Shown piece by piece: positions 24,679-32,911 of a stretch of DNA of 64,000 bases; the stretch's first letter is position 1, and the number at the start of each line of letters is the position of its first letter. The stretch is from contig NZ_NNBJ01000004.1 of NCBI RefSeq assembly GCF_002803085.1, positions 271,861 through 335,860 on the forward strand, read 5' to 3'. A program made the position numbers and the translations under genes. This DNA is from Streptomyces sp. CB01201. Its GTDB lineage: Bacteria; Actinomycetota; Actinomycetes; Streptomycetales; Streptomycetaceae. Under the pieces are notes generated by a model. The model made no database searches and was not told the DNA's origin. It saw nothing but the letters and a program-made list of their open reading frames with translations.

Positions 24679-27141
24679 TCACGCCTCGGGCGCGACCGCG
24701 GCCTTCTTCGCGCGGGTGCGGCGCGGCTTGGCCGGAGCCTCGGCCTCGGCCGCGGGGGCCTCGACGACGGCTTCGGCGGCCTTCTTGCGCGTGCGCCGGG
24801 GCTTGGCCGGGGCCTCGGCCTCGGCGGCCGTCTCCGCGACCGCCTCGGGCGCGGTCTCGACGACCTTCTTGGCCCGCGTCCGACGCGGCTTCGCCGGAGC
24901 CTCGGCCACCTCGGCGGGGGCCTCCGTGGCCGCCGCAGCTTCCACGGACTCCACGGCCTTCTTGGCGCGGGTGCGGCGCGGCTTGGCCGGCGCTTCGGCT
25001 GCGGGAGCCTCGCTCGCAGGTGCCTCGACCGTCTCGACGACGGCTTCGGCGGCCTTCTTGCGGGTCCGGCGCGGCTTGGCCGGGGCCTCGGCCTCGGCGG
25101 CCGTCTCCGCGACCGCCTCGGGCGCGGTCTCGACGACCTTCTTGGCGCGGGTGCGGCGGGGCTTGGCGGGTGCCTCGGCCTCGGCGACCGGGGCGGCCTC
25201 GACCGGCGCCGCCTCGACGACCGGCTCGGCGGCCTTCTTCGTCCGCGTACGCCTCGGCTTGACCGGGGCTTCGGCCACGGCGACCGCGGCGGCCGGAGCC
25301 TCCGCGACGTCGGACATCGCGGCGGTGGTCCGGGCCTTCGCGGCCCGGGCCAGCTCCAACGCGGCCGACTCGGGGGTCACGAAGCCGACCTCGGGCTCGG
25401 TGGCCTTGCGCACCCGGCGGCGCCGCGCGGCCTTGGCCTCGACCGGCTCGACGACGGGCGGTGCGGCGACCGGCGCGGAACGCCTGCGCGGCTCGGCCTT
25501 GCGGACGGCCTGCGCCTTGACGGTCGGCTCGGCCTTGCGGACGGGCTCGGTCTTGGCGGGCGCCTCGGCAACGGCGACGGCCATCGGCGCGGCCTCGATC
25601 ACCGGGGCCGCGGCCTGCGGCGCGGTCGACGGCGCACCCACGCGGGTACGGCGGCGACGGCGCGGCGTGCGCTGCTCGGTCACGGACTCGGTTTCGGTGG
25701 CCTCGGCCACCGGGGTCGCGACGGGAGGCGCGGTGACCTCGCCGCCCTCCAGCTGCGTGCCGCCCCGGGTGCGGCGACGCTGACGCGGCGTACGCGTACG
25801 CGCCGGACGCTCCTCGGTGACCACGGGAGCCGCGGCGGCGGACTTGCGCCCGCGCCCACCGGTCTCGCCCAGGTCCTCGACCGCCTCGGCCGCGAGGCCG
25901 GCGCGGGTGCGCTCGCCACGGGGCAGCACACCCTTGGTGCCGGCCGGGATCTTCAGCTCCTCGAACAGGTGCGGGGAGGTGGAGTACGTCTCGACCGGGT
26001 CCGGGAACTTCAGGTCGAGCGCCTTGTTGATCAGCTGCCAGCGCGGGATGTCGTCCCAGTCGACCAGCGTGATCGCGATGCCCTTCTTGCCCGCGCGGCC
26101 GGTGCGGCCGATGCGGTGGAGGTAGGTCTTCTCCTCCTCGGGCGACTGGTAGTTGATGACGTGCGTGACGCCCTCGACGTCGATGCCGCGGGCGGCGACG
26201 TCGGTGCAGACCAGCACGTCGACCTTGCCGTTGCGGAAGGCACGCAGCGCCTGCTCGCGGGCGCCCTGGCCGAGGTCGCCGTGGACCGCGCCGGAGGCGA
26301 AGCCGCGCTTGGCGAGCTGCTCGGCGATGTCCGCGGCGGTCCGCTTCGTACGGCAGAAGATCATCGCGAGGCCGCGGCCCTCGGCCTGGAGGATGCGCGC
26401 GACCATCTCCGGCTTGTCCATGGAGTGGGCGCGGTAGACGTACTGCGCGGTGTTGGCGACCGTCGTGCCCTCGTCGTCCGGCGACGTGGCGCGGATGTGC
26501 GTGGGCTGCGACATGTAGCGGCGGGCGAGGCCGATGACGGCGCCCGGCATGGTCGCCGAGAACAGCATCGTCTGGCGCTTCGCCGGAAGCAGCTGGATGA
26601 TCTTCTCGACGTCGGGCAGGAAGCCGAGGTCGAGCATCTCGTCGGCCTCGTCGAGCACCAGCGTCTTGACGTGGGACAGGTCGAGCTTCTTCTGCCCGGC
26701 CAGGTCGAGCAGGCGGCCCGGGGTGCCGACGATCACGTCGACGCCCTTCTTGAGCGCCTCGACCTGGGGCTCGTACGCCCGGCCGCCGTAGATGGCGAGC
26801 ACGCGCACATTGCGGACCTTGCCCGCGGTGAGCAGGTCGTTGGTCACCTGCTGGCACAGCTCGCGCGTCGGGACGACGACGAGGGCCTGCGGAGTGTTGG
26901 TCAGCCGGTCCTTGGTGGCCCGGCCGGCCTCGACGTCGGCGGGGACGGTCACGCGCTCCAGGATCGGCAGACCGAAGCCGAGCGTCTTGCCGGTGCCGGT
27001 CTTGGCCTGGCCGATGATGTCGGTGCCGGAGAGGGCGACCGGGAGCGTCAGCTCCTGGATGGGGAACGGGGACACGATGCCGACGGCTTCAAGGGCTTCG
27101 GCGGTCTCGGGAAGGATCCCGAGCTCTCGGAACGTAGTCAG
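24679..27141 (-). CDS. DEAD-box ATP-dependent RNA helicase with long repetitive basic tail
   Basis: An ~820-residue protein. The core (1-425) has the Q motif (FPIQE, 26-30), Walker A AKTGTGKT (46-53), PTREL, DEAD (164-167), SAT (195-197) and HRIGRTGRAG near 350. The remaining ~390 residues are low complexity, rich in Ala, Pro, Glu, Lys and Arg, with seven KPRRTR blocks, probably an RNA-binding tail. It unwinds RNA and is often cold- or stress-linked in streptomycetes (RhlE/CsdA-like). The start matters: ATG/GTG/TTG first occurs at 27075, inside the Q-motif region, which would remove the conserved upstream Phe. The frame TTFRELGILPETAEALEAVG just upstream matches homologues and begins at CTG 27141, with AGAGG seven bases before it, so I call a CTG start. 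A 74-bp identical repeat lies in the tail. Confidence 0.88.
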   Translation of the reverse strand: MTTFRELGILPETAEALEAVGIVSPFPIQELTLPVALSGTDIIGQAKTGTGKTLGFGLPILERVTVPADVEAGRATKDRLTNTPQALVVVPTRELCQQVTNDLLTAGKVRNVRVLAIYGGRAYEPQVEALKKGVDVIVGTPGRLLDLAGQKKLDLSHVKTLVLDEADEMLDLGFLPDVEKIIQLLPAKRQTMLFSATMPGAVIGLARRYMSQPTHIRATSPDDEGTTVANTAQYVYRAHSMDKPEMVARILQAEGRGLAMIFCRTKRTAADIAEQLAKRGFASGAVHGDLGQGAREQALRAFRNGKVDVLVCTDVAARGIDVEGVTHVINYQSPEEEKTYLHRIGRTGRAGKKGIAITLVDWDDIPRWQLINKALDLKFPDPVETYSTSPHLFEELKIPAGTKGVLPRGERTRAGLAAEAVEDLGETGGRGRKSAAAAPVVTEERPARTRTPRQRRRTRGGTQLEGGEVTAPPVATPVAEATETESVTEQRTPRRRRRTRVGAPSTAPQAAAPVIEAAPMAVAVAEAPAKTEPVRKAEPTVKAQAVRKAEPRRRSAPVAAPPVVEPVEAKAARRRRVRKATEPEVGFVTPESAALELARAAKARTTAAMSDVAEAPAAAVAVAEAPVKPRRTRTKKAAEPVVEAAPVEAAPVAEAEAPAKPRRTRAKKVVETAPEAVAETAAEAEAPAKPRRTRKKAAEAVVETVEAPASEAPAAEAPAKPRRTRAKKAVESVEAAAATEAPAEVAEAPAKPRRTRAKKVVETAPEAVAETAAEAEAPAKPRRTRKKAAEAVVEAPAAEAEAPAKPRRTRAKKAAVAPEA
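24800..25146. repeat. Identical 74-bp direct repeat inside the helicase tail
   Basis: 24800-24873 and 25073-25146 are identical over 74 bases and 273 bases apart (91 codons), so they encode the same amino acids in frame. Other KPRRTR-coding blocks between them are diverged copies. Recombination between the repeats would delete or duplicate 91 residues without shifting the frame. Confidence 0.88.
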
Positions 27142-27524
27142 GGTGCTGCCTCTTCTGTGAGACGCGGTACGGAGGCGAACGCGGCGGGTCTTACCGTGCC
27201 CATTTCATCCGGCGGGGGATCAGATTCGATCGGGTTGCCGGGTGGCGCGGGACCACTGCCGTCGCTCAAGCGCTCGTGCCGCTGAGGGATCCCTCTTCGG
27301 TGGCACGTACTGATACGTACCCTGCGGAGGGCTGTCGGGTCGGAGCCGACCGGAGCAACCGACCGGGCATCCTCATTCGTGCGGCCCGTCGAAATACTCG
27401 CCGGGCGCATTACCACTGTACCCCGGATTCGCGCATGTGTGTTGGGAGAATTCGCGGGACCGGTGGTACGGGTGTGAGCAAGCAGGCCCTTACAGCCTGC
27501 CCCGGGCGGGCTATTGTGCGGCTT
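27142..27524. other. 383-base divergent intergenic region
   Basis: It lies between the RNA helicase gene (-) and the ferritin-like gene (+). I find no gene in it. It holds ACGTACTGATACGTAC (27305-27320), a repeated ACGTAC box that could be a control site, and a relatively AT-rich stretch near 27380-27440. The right end carries the promoter described separately. Confidence 0.5.
27489..27517 (+). promoter_or_regulatory. Promoter of the ferritin-like gene, probably leaderless
   Basis: A -35-like CTTACA (27489-27494) and a -10 TATTGT (27512-27517) are 17 bases apart. The -10 ends seven bases before ATG 27525 and no ribosome site intervenes, so the mRNA should begin at the start codon. Confidence 0.6.
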
Positions 27525-28286
27525 ATGGAGACGTCTGACAACGCCACTGCAGCCGAAGAAAACACCCCGGAGCCCGAGCGCACCGGGATCGCCGCCCAGG
27601 ACTGGGAGACGGCCTCCGCGCTTCCCCAGTACCGCGCCGCGGTCGTGGACCTCCTCGGCGCCCTCGCCTACGGCGAGCTCGCGGCCTTCGAGCGGCTCGC
27701 CGACGACGCGAAGCTCGCGCCGACCCTGGCGGACAAGGCGGAGCTGGCGAAGATGGCCTCCGCGGAGTTCCTCCACTTCGAGCGGCTGCGGGACCGGCTC
27801 GCCCACATCGACTCCGAGCCGACGGCCGCGATGGAGCCCTTCGCCAAGGCGCTGGACGACTTCCACCAGCAGACCGCCCCTTCCGACTGGCTGGAGGGCT
27901 TGGTCAAGGCGTACGTCGGTGACTCGATCGCCAGCGACTTCTACCGCGAGGTCGCCAACCACCTCGACTCCGACACCCGCTCCCTGGTCCTGTCGGTCCT
28001 CGACGACACCGGGCACGGCAACTTCGCCGTGGAGAAGGTGCGCGCCGCGATCGAGGCGGACCCGCGCGTCGGCGGCCGGCTCGCGCTGTGGGCCCGCCGG
28101 CTGATGGGCGAGGCGCTCTCGCAGGCCCAGCGCGTGGTCGCCGAGCGCGACGCGCTCTCGACGATGCTGGTCGGCGGGGTGGACGGGGTGGCCGCGGGCT
28201 TCGACCTCGCGGCCGTCGGTGAGATGTTCACGCGGATCACCAAGGCCCACACCAAGCGGATGGCCGCGCTGGGCCTGGCCGCCTAG
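27525..28286 (+). CDS. Ferritin-like fold protein (MiaE-like)
   Basis: A 253-residue all-helical protein. Glutamate/histidine motifs sit on separate helices: GELAAFERL, AEFLHFERLRD (ExxH-type) and DTGHGNFAVEKV. This suggests a di-iron four-helix bundle of the kind called ferritin-like fold-containing protein in actinobacteria, related to tRNA hydroxylase MiaE. Whether it hydroxylates tRNA or does something else is unknown. ATG 27525 directly follows a promoter without a leader. It is divergent from the RNA helicase gene, the same neighbourhood as Rv3210c/Rv3211, which hints at RNA-related work. Confidence 0.85.
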   Translation: METSDNATAAEENTPEPERTGIAAQDWETASALPQYRAAVVDLLGALAYGELAAFERLADDAKLAPTLADKAELAKMASAEFLHFERLRDRLAHIDSEPTAAMEPFAKALDDFHQQTAPSDWLEGLVKAYVGDSIASDFYREVANHLDSDTRSLVLSVLDDTGHGNFAVEKVRAAIEADPRVGGRLALWARRLMGEALSQAQRVVAERDALSTMLVGGVDGVAAGFDLAAVGEMFTRITKAHTKRMAALGLAA

Positions 28287-28341
28287 CCGGCGACGGCCGC
28301 GCACGGCTGACGCCCGCTCAAGAAGCGGGCGGGAGCGCCGC

Positions 28342-28605
28342 CTACGCCGCCCACCGGCGCAGGCGGCGCGTCGGCCGCAGCAGCAGCGAGAGCGTGACGG
28401 ACGCGACGAACGTGGCGCCGAGCAAGGTGATCACACCGTGGCCGGGGCCGATCGCGGAGTGGGTCAGGAAGGCGCCGAAGAGCCCGGCGAGCGGACCGAC
28501 TCCGAGCACCGTACGGCGGTCGGGCAGTCGGTGGGACAGCCGGGCCACGGCAGCCCACGCGAGGGCGAATCCCAGCAGTACGGAGCCAAGGGCTTCCAGC
28601 AGCAT
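28342..28605 (-). CDS. Small integral membrane protein
   Basis: An 87-residue protein with three hydrophobic segments (ALGSVLLGFALAWAAVA, VGPLAGLFGAFLTHSA and VITLLGATFVASVTLSLLL) and basic ends. ATG 28605 has a GGGAGG site nine bases upstream. Homologues occur at this place in streptomycetes; function unknown. It converges on the ferritin-like gene and lies downstream of DUF3107 and a hairpin. Confidence 0.78.
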   Translation of the reverse strand: MLLEALGSVLLGFALAWAAVARLSHRLPDRRTVLGVGPLAGLFGAFLTHSAIGPGHGVITLLGATFVASVTLSLLLRPTRRLRRWAA

Positions 28606-28775
28606 TACGTCGCCTCCCAGGGGTGCGGCCAGGGCGGAACCGGTCACAAGCCGTCCTACCCGAGGCTCGCGGAACGCAACCCTCCCCTCACCGGGAGGAA
28701 GCAAGGCGGGCGGGCCGCCCCGAGCCGCGGAACGGGCCCCGGCGGTACCGCCGGACCGGCTTTCCCCGGGCATGC

Positions 28776-28813
28776 GGAAGGGGGCCACCGGTGCGAACCG
28801 GTGGCCCCCTTCC
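28776..28813 (-). terminator. Perfect 17-bp hairpin with GCGA tetraloop
   Basis: 28776-28792 and 28797-28813 are complementary over 17 bp around GCGA. It lies 15 bases past the DUF3107 stop, between it and the small membrane protein gene. Confidence 0.85.
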
Positions 28814-28828
28814 GTTGCGTGCCGTGTA

Positions 28829-29056
28829 CTACAGGGCGCCGAAGCCCACGCGGCGGACCGAGGGTTCGCCGATTTCCACGTATGCGATCTTGTCGGCCGG
28901 CACCAGGACCTTGCGGCCCTTGTCGTCCGTGAGGCTGAGCAGCTGCGCCTTGCCGGCGAGGGCGTCGGATACCGCGCTCTCGACCTGTTCGGCGGACTGC
29001 CCGCTCTCCAGAACGATCTCCCGGGGCGCGTGCTGCACGCCGATCTTGACCTCCAC
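28829..29056 (-). CDS. DUF3107 family protein
   Basis: A 75-residue protein that matches the actinobacterial DUF3107 family in length and pattern: MEVKIGVQHAPREIVLES, SAEQVESAVSDAL and a C-terminal VPADKIAYVEIGE. It is small, soluble and highly conserved (Rv3208A/TB9.4-like), probably a ubiquitin-like or ATP-synthase-subunit-like fold by appearance only. Function is unknown. It lies downstream of a TetR gene, as in mycobacteria. Confidence 0.9.
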   Translation of the reverse strand: MEVKIGVQHAPREIVLESGQSAEQVESAVSDALAGKAQLLSLTDDKGRKVLVPADKIAYVEIGEPSVRRVGFGAL

Positions 29057-29169
29057 GGCTAAGTCCCTCCGACCTCGTGCGGTGCGCGGTCAGCCGCGCC
29101 GTACGCTGCACACATTAGCCCGGGGAGACGACCGGAAATGGCCGGTGGCCGAACGCCAGGAGCGAACAG

Positions 29170-29198
29170 GATCCGGGAATGATCCGGGAACGATCCGG
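29170..29198. repeat. 11-bp tandem repeat, 2.6 copies
   Basis: GATCCGGGAAT, GATCCGGGAAC and a partial GATCCGG follow one another in the gap just past the TetR stop. The unit is too short and too few to assign a role. Confidence 0.6.
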
Positions 29199-29209
29199 TC
29201 GGAGGCCGC

Positions 29210-29851
29210 TCAGTGCCCCTCGGTGCCGTGCAGCGGGAAGCCGGCGATGCCCCGCCAGGCCAGCGAGGTGAGCAGCGCCACCGCCTTGTCGCGGGGGATC
29301 GTCGACTCGCTGGAGAGCCAGTAGCGGGCCACCACCTGGGAGACTCCGCCGAGGCCCACGGCGAGCAGCATCGACTCGTCCTTGGACAGGCCGGTGTCCT
29401 CGGCGATGACGTCCGAGATCGCCTCGGCGCACTGGAGGCTGACCCGGTCCACGCGCTCGCGCACGGCCGGCTCGTTGGTCAGGTCCGACTCGAAGACGAG
29501 CCGGAAGGCGCCGCCCTCGTCCTCGACGTACGCGAAGTAGGCGTCCATCGTCGCCGCGACCCGGAGCTTGTTGTCCGTCGTCGACGCGAGCGCGGTGCGC
29601 ACCGCGTGCAGCAGCGACTCGCAGTGCTGGTCCAGAAGGGCCAGGTAGAGCTCAAGCTTGCCGGGGAAGTGCTGGTAGAGCACCGGCTTCGAGACGCCCG
29701 CGCGTTCCGCGATGTCGTCCATGGCGGCCGCGTGGTAACCCTGCGCGACGAAAACCTCCTGGGCCGCGCCCAGGAGCTGATTGCGGCGGGCCCGGCGCGG
29801 CAGGCGCGTGCCTCGCGGGCGCGCCGCCTCGGTCTGCTCGATGGCTGTCAC
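29210..29851 (-). CDS. TetR family transcriptional regulator
   Basis: A 213-residue regulator. The N-terminal helix-turn-helix is QLLGAAQEVFVAQGYHAAAM followed by DDIAERAGVSKPVLYQHFPG, standard for TetR/AcrR. The C-terminal ligand domain is all helical. GTG 29851 has a GGGAGGCG site; an in-frame ATG at 29995 lies in the promoter region and is rejected. Upstream is the perfect 9-base palindrome GGGTAACCC (29908-29916), a possible autoregulatory operator. The ortholog neighbourhood is Rv3208. Its targets are not obvious; the divergent hydrolase/DUF3152 genes are candidates. Confidence 0.9.
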   Translation of the reverse strand: MTAIEQTEAARPRGTRLPRRARRNQLLGAAQEVFVAQGYHAAAMDDIAERAGVSKPVLYQHFPGKLELYLALLDQHCESLLHAVRTALASTTDNKLRVAATMDAYFAYVEDEGGAFRLVFESDLTNEPAVRERVDRVSLQCAEAISDVIAEDTGLSKDESMLLAVGLGGVSQVVARYWLSSESTIPRDKAVALLTSLAWRGIAGFPLHGTEGH

Positions 29852-29996
29852 GCCGCCTCCCAAAGTTGATCTGGTGCGCGATGTACGCGCGCCGCCATCG
29901 TACTTTTGGGTAACCCGGCTGTGCGCGGTGCGAACGCAGAATTTCACGGACCGGACGTGCTGGACAGCCGGAGATACCCGAGGTAAACCGAACAAA

Positions 29997-30218
29997 TCAT
30001 CGGTAGTCGTCCTCGTCCAGGGCGACCACGCGCGCCTGTTCGGCGATGTCCGCCTCGTTGGCCGCGCCGGGATCGACGCCGCTCAGCGGGTCGTCGCGGT
30101 CCTGTCGTACGTTCGCGTGCTGTTCGGCCGCGTCCGCCTCGGGGGTCTCCTCGGGCAGCTCGGCCGTGCCGCCCTCTTCTTCCTGGAAGGTTTCCGGATC
30201 GCTGGGATCGACGGACAT
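29997..30218 (-). CDS. Small acidic hypothetical protein
   Basis: A 73-residue, strongly acidic and probably disordered protein (SVDPSDPETFQEEEGGT ... VVALDEDDYR). ATG 30218 has GGGAGC upstream; an in-frame ATG at 30239 is less likely. No domain is recognised. It is upstream of the TetR gene on the same strand with a 145-base gap. Confidence 0.7.
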   Translation of the reverse strand: MSVDPSDPETFQEEEGGTAELPEETPEADAAEQHANVRQDRDDPLSGVDPGAANEADIAEQARVVALDEDDYR

Positions 30219-30353
30219 GACTGCTCCCTTTTCGTCCACTACGAGTGATTCGGGGGCTTCCCTACGAGCCTAGGAGTTCCCGGCGCCGGCCGCTATACGG
30301 CCTGTGACGGCGAACACATGAACCACGGTGTGATCGTCTCGTAACATTGCCGC

Positions 30354-31352
30354 ATGTCTTCGACCGAGCTGCCGGAAACCCTCGCCGCTGCCTCGCTGGC
30401 ACCACGCGTGGGCGCGGTCGGGGTCGCGGAGGGCGAGGAACTGCGTTCCGTGAGCCTGCCCGGCCTCACCCTGACCGTCCGGTCCCGGCCCGGCGACGCC
30501 CGCCCCGGTCGCGAACCCGCGCTGTACGTCCACGGGCTCGGCGGCTCCTCGCAGAACTGGTCGGCCCTGATGCCGCTGCTCGCCGACCGGCTGGACGGCG
30601 AGGCGCTCGACCTGCCCGGCTTCGGGGACTCCCCGCCGCCGGACGACGGCAACTACTCGGTCACCGGCCACGCCCGCGCCGTGATTCGCCTCCTCGACTC
30701 CTCGGACCGCGGCCCGGTCCACCTCATCGGCAACTCGCTGGGCGGCGCGGTCGCCACCCGCGTCGCGGCCGTCCGCCCCGACCTGGTGCGCACGCTCACG
30801 CTGGTCTCGCCCGCGCTGCCGGAGCTCCGCGTCCAGCGCAGCGCCTGGCCCACCGCGCTCGTCGCGCTGCCGGGCGTGGCCACCCTGTTCGCGCGGCTGA
30901 CCAAGGACTGGAACGCCGAGGACCGCACCCGCGGGGTGATGGCCCTCTGTTACGGAGACCCGGGCCGGGTCAGCCCCGAGGGGTTCGAGGCCGCCGTGCA
31001 CGAGATGGAGCGGCGCCTCCAACTGCCGTACTTCTGGGACGCGATGGCCCGCTCGGCCCGTGGCATCGTGGACGCGTACACGCTGGGCGGCCAGCACGGG
31101 CTGTGGCGGCAGGCGGAGCGGGTGCTCGCGCCGACGCTGCTGGTGTACGGGGCGCGCGACCAGCTCGTCTCGTTCCGGATGGCCCGCCGGGCGGCGGCCG
31201 CCTTCCGGGATTCGCGGCTGCTTACCCTGCCCGATGCCGGGCACGTGGCGATGATGGAGTACCCCGAGACGGTCGCGCAGGCCGTACGGGAACTGATCGA
31301 CGAGAGCGCCGGCGGCGGCCACCGCGGCGCCGACCGAGGAAACAGGAGCTGA
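30354..31352 (+). CDS. Alpha/beta hydrolase
   Basis: A 332-residue alpha/beta-hydrolase. The oxyanion motif YVHGLGGSSQNW is followed by the nucleophile elbow GNSLGG (Ser), with Asp in YGARDQLVS and His in PDAGHVAMMEYPE. There is no signal peptide. The substrate is unknown. ATG 30354 has no ribosome site; a -10-like TAACAT (30342-30347) ends six bases before it, so translation may be leaderless. The DUF3152 gene starts eight bases past its stop, so the two are an operon, divergent from the acidic protein/TetR genes. Confidence 0.88.
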   Translation: MSSTELPETLAAASLAPRVGAVGVAEGEELRSVSLPGLTLTVRSRPGDARPGREPALYVHGLGGSSQNWSALMPLLADRLDGEALDLPGFGDSPPPDDGNYSVTGHARAVIRLLDSSDRGPVHLIGNSLGGAVATRVAAVRPDLVRTLTLVSPALPELRVQRSAWPTALVALPGVATLFARLTKDWNAEDRTRGVMALCYGDPGRVSPEGFEAAVHEMERRLQLPYFWDAMARSARGIVDAYTLGGQHGLWRQAERVLAPTLLVYGARDQLVSFRMARRAAAAFRDSRLLTLPDAGHVAMMEYPETVAQAVRELIDESAGGGHRGADRGNRS

Positions 31353-31360
31353 TCCGGGGC

Positions 31361-32686
31361 GTGGGACGACACAGCCGACCCAGGGAAGACGGCGAAGCGG
31401 CGCCGATATCCCAGGCGCCACCGGCCACCGGGGCCGAGCAGGCCGTCGCCTCCGGCGGCGGCCGGCGCAGACGGCAGGCGCCGCAGGAGGTCTCCGAGGA
31501 CCGGCACGGCGCAGGCACCCCCGCCTTCGGCACCCCGCAGGTGCGCGGCGGACATCCGCAGCACGACGAGGACGGCCCCGCGAGCGGGGCCAAACCCCGC
31601 TACGGCGAATGGCACGGCAAGCCGCGCCCGGCCCACCTCGGCACCCCGCTCAACACCGGGGGCCCGCGCATTCCGGGCCCGCGTCGCTCCTACACCGAGG
31701 CCTTCGACGGGCCGGGGCCCGATTCCGGCCCCCGCACCGGCGCGGAAGCCGGTACCGGGACCGGCGCCGGCGCCGGCGACACCGGCAAGCAGCGCACCAT
31801 CGGCGTTCCGGCGCAGCTGCGCGAGGAGCCGCCCGCACCCGGGCCCGAGGCGAAGCCGAAGGCGCCCAAGGGCTCCAAGGTGTCCAAGGGGCGGACCTTC
31901 ACCGGGATCGCGGCCGCCGCGGTGACCACCGTGCTCGCGGTCGTCGTCGCCGGGCAGGTCACCTCGGCCGGGAACAAGCACGACGCGGCCGGCCGGTCCG
32001 CGGACGAGAAGGGGCGCGAGGACGACGGCTCGGCCTCCCGGGGCAGCGGCCGCTCCACTCCGCAGATCGCGCCCGCGGTCCTGACGTACGACCAGAAGAT
32101 GGCGCAGCAGTACCCGATGGACCCCAAGTTCAAGGCGTCCGGCAACTTCGACACCGTGCCCGGGTCCGACGCGGCGCCGGGCAAGGGCCACAAGTACCGC
32201 TACCAGGTGGACATCGAGCAGGGCCTCGGCCTCGACGGCGCGCTGTTCGCCGAGGCCGTGCAGAAGACCCTGAACGACGACCGCAGCTGGGCGCACGGCG
32301 GGGACATGACCTTCGAGCGGATCTCCTCGGGCAAGCCGGACTTCGTGGTCACCCTGGCGAGCCCCGGGACCACCGGCGTCTGGTGCGCCAAGTCGGGCCT
32401 GGACACCACCGAGGACAACGTCTCCTGCGACTCGGCCGCCACCGACCGCGTGATGATCAACGCGTTCCGCTGGGCGCAGGGCTCGGTGACGTACGGCTGG
32501 GACAAGGCGATGTTCACCTATCGCCAGATGCTCATCAACCACGAGGTCGGCCACCGGCTCGGGCACAACCATGTGAGCTGCCGCACGCCCGGCGCGCTCG
32601 CCCCGGTGATGCAGCAGCAGACCAAGTCCCTGGACATCGACGGGATCAAGTGCCGGCCCAACCCCTGGGTGTATCCGCAGAGTTGA
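31361..32686 (+). CDS. DUF3152 membrane-anchored metzincin-like protein
   Basis: A 441-residue protein. About 175 residues of disordered cytoplasmic N-terminus precede one membrane segment (about 180-200, AAAVTTVLAVVVAGQVTSA) and an extracytoplasmic DUF3152 domain. Near the C-terminus HEVGHRLGHNH (394-404) is an exact HExxHxxGxxH zinc motif, the metzincin signature, so it is probably a surface zinc peptidase. A Met in PVMQQQT shortly after could be the Met-turn. Cysteines (WCAKSG, NVSCDSA, VSCRTPG, IKCRPN) probably form disulfides. GTG 31361 follows the hydrolase stop by eight bases. Rv3207c is the mycobacterial counterpart as I recall. Confidence 0.87.
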   Translation: MGRHSRPREDGEAAPISQAPPATGAEQAVASGGGRRRRQAPQEVSEDRHGAGTPAFGTPQVRGGHPQHDEDGPASGAKPRYGEWHGKPRPAHLGTPLNTGGPRIPGPRRSYTEAFDGPGPDSGPRTGAEAGTGTGAGAGDTGKQRTIGVPAQLREEPPAPGPEAKPKAPKGSKVSKGRTFTGIAAAAVTTVLAVVVAGQVTSAGNKHDAAGRSADEKGREDDGSASRGSGRSTPQIAPAVLTYDQKMAQQYPMDPKFKASGNFDTVPGSDAAPGKGHKYRYQVDIEQGLGLDGALFAEAVQKTLNDDRSWAHGGDMTFERISSGKPDFVVTLASPGTTGVWCAKSGLDTTEDNVSCDSAATDRVMINAFRWAQGSVTYGWDKAMFTYRQMLINHEVGHRLGHNHVSCRTPGALAPVMQQQTKSLDIDGIKCRPNPWVYPQS

Positions 32687-32738
32687 GCCGCAACGGTGCG
32701 ACATGTCCCAGCATGTGGGACGGCCGTCTCGTTCTCGA

Positions 32739-32767
32739 TTGACAGTGAACAGCGGTTCGTTCATATT
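32739..32767 (+). promoter_or_regulatory. Strong promoter for the leader peptide and peptide-transporter operon
   Basis: A consensus -35 TTGACA (32739-32744) and a -10 CATATT (32762-32767) are 17 bases apart. The -10 ends seven bases before ATG 32775. A 6-bp dyad GTCCCA-GCATG-TGGGAC (32705-32721) lies just upstream and could be an activator site or the end of the DUF3152 transcript. Confidence 0.78.
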
Positions 32768-32774
32768 TCTCGGC

Positions 32775-32870
32775 ATGTCGCACCGTCACGCCACCCCCGA
32801 ACGCGCCGCCATCGAGCTGGCGCTCATCGGCGTGACCGGGCACAGCGTGGCCGACATTCTCTGTAGCTGA
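32775..32870 (+). CDS. Leader peptide with C-terminal Cys-Ser (candidate attenuator peptide)
   Basis: A 31-codon ORF, MSHRHATPERAAIELALIGV continuing to TGHSVADILCS, read from an ATG that sits where transcription should start, so it is probably leaderless. The only cysteine is the penultimate residue, encoded by TGT, which is rare in this genome, followed by AGC and TGA. Actinobacteria use small leaderless peptides with terminal cysteines to sense cysteine supply upstream of sulfur-related operons. Here it precedes a peptide ABC importer by 169 bases that hold alternative RNA hairpins. The coding status is inferred from promoter placement and codon bias. Confidence 0.68.
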   Translation: MSHRHATPERAAIELALIGVTGHSVADILCS

Positions 32871-32911
32871 CGCCGTCCCGAGCGCGTTCGACTTTTCCCT
32901 TTTCCTTTTTT

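Noticed and set aside
24523..27285. 920-codon + strand frame opposite the RNA helicase
   Set aside because: Its Gly/Leu/Arg repeats are the antisense image of the helicase tail repeats.
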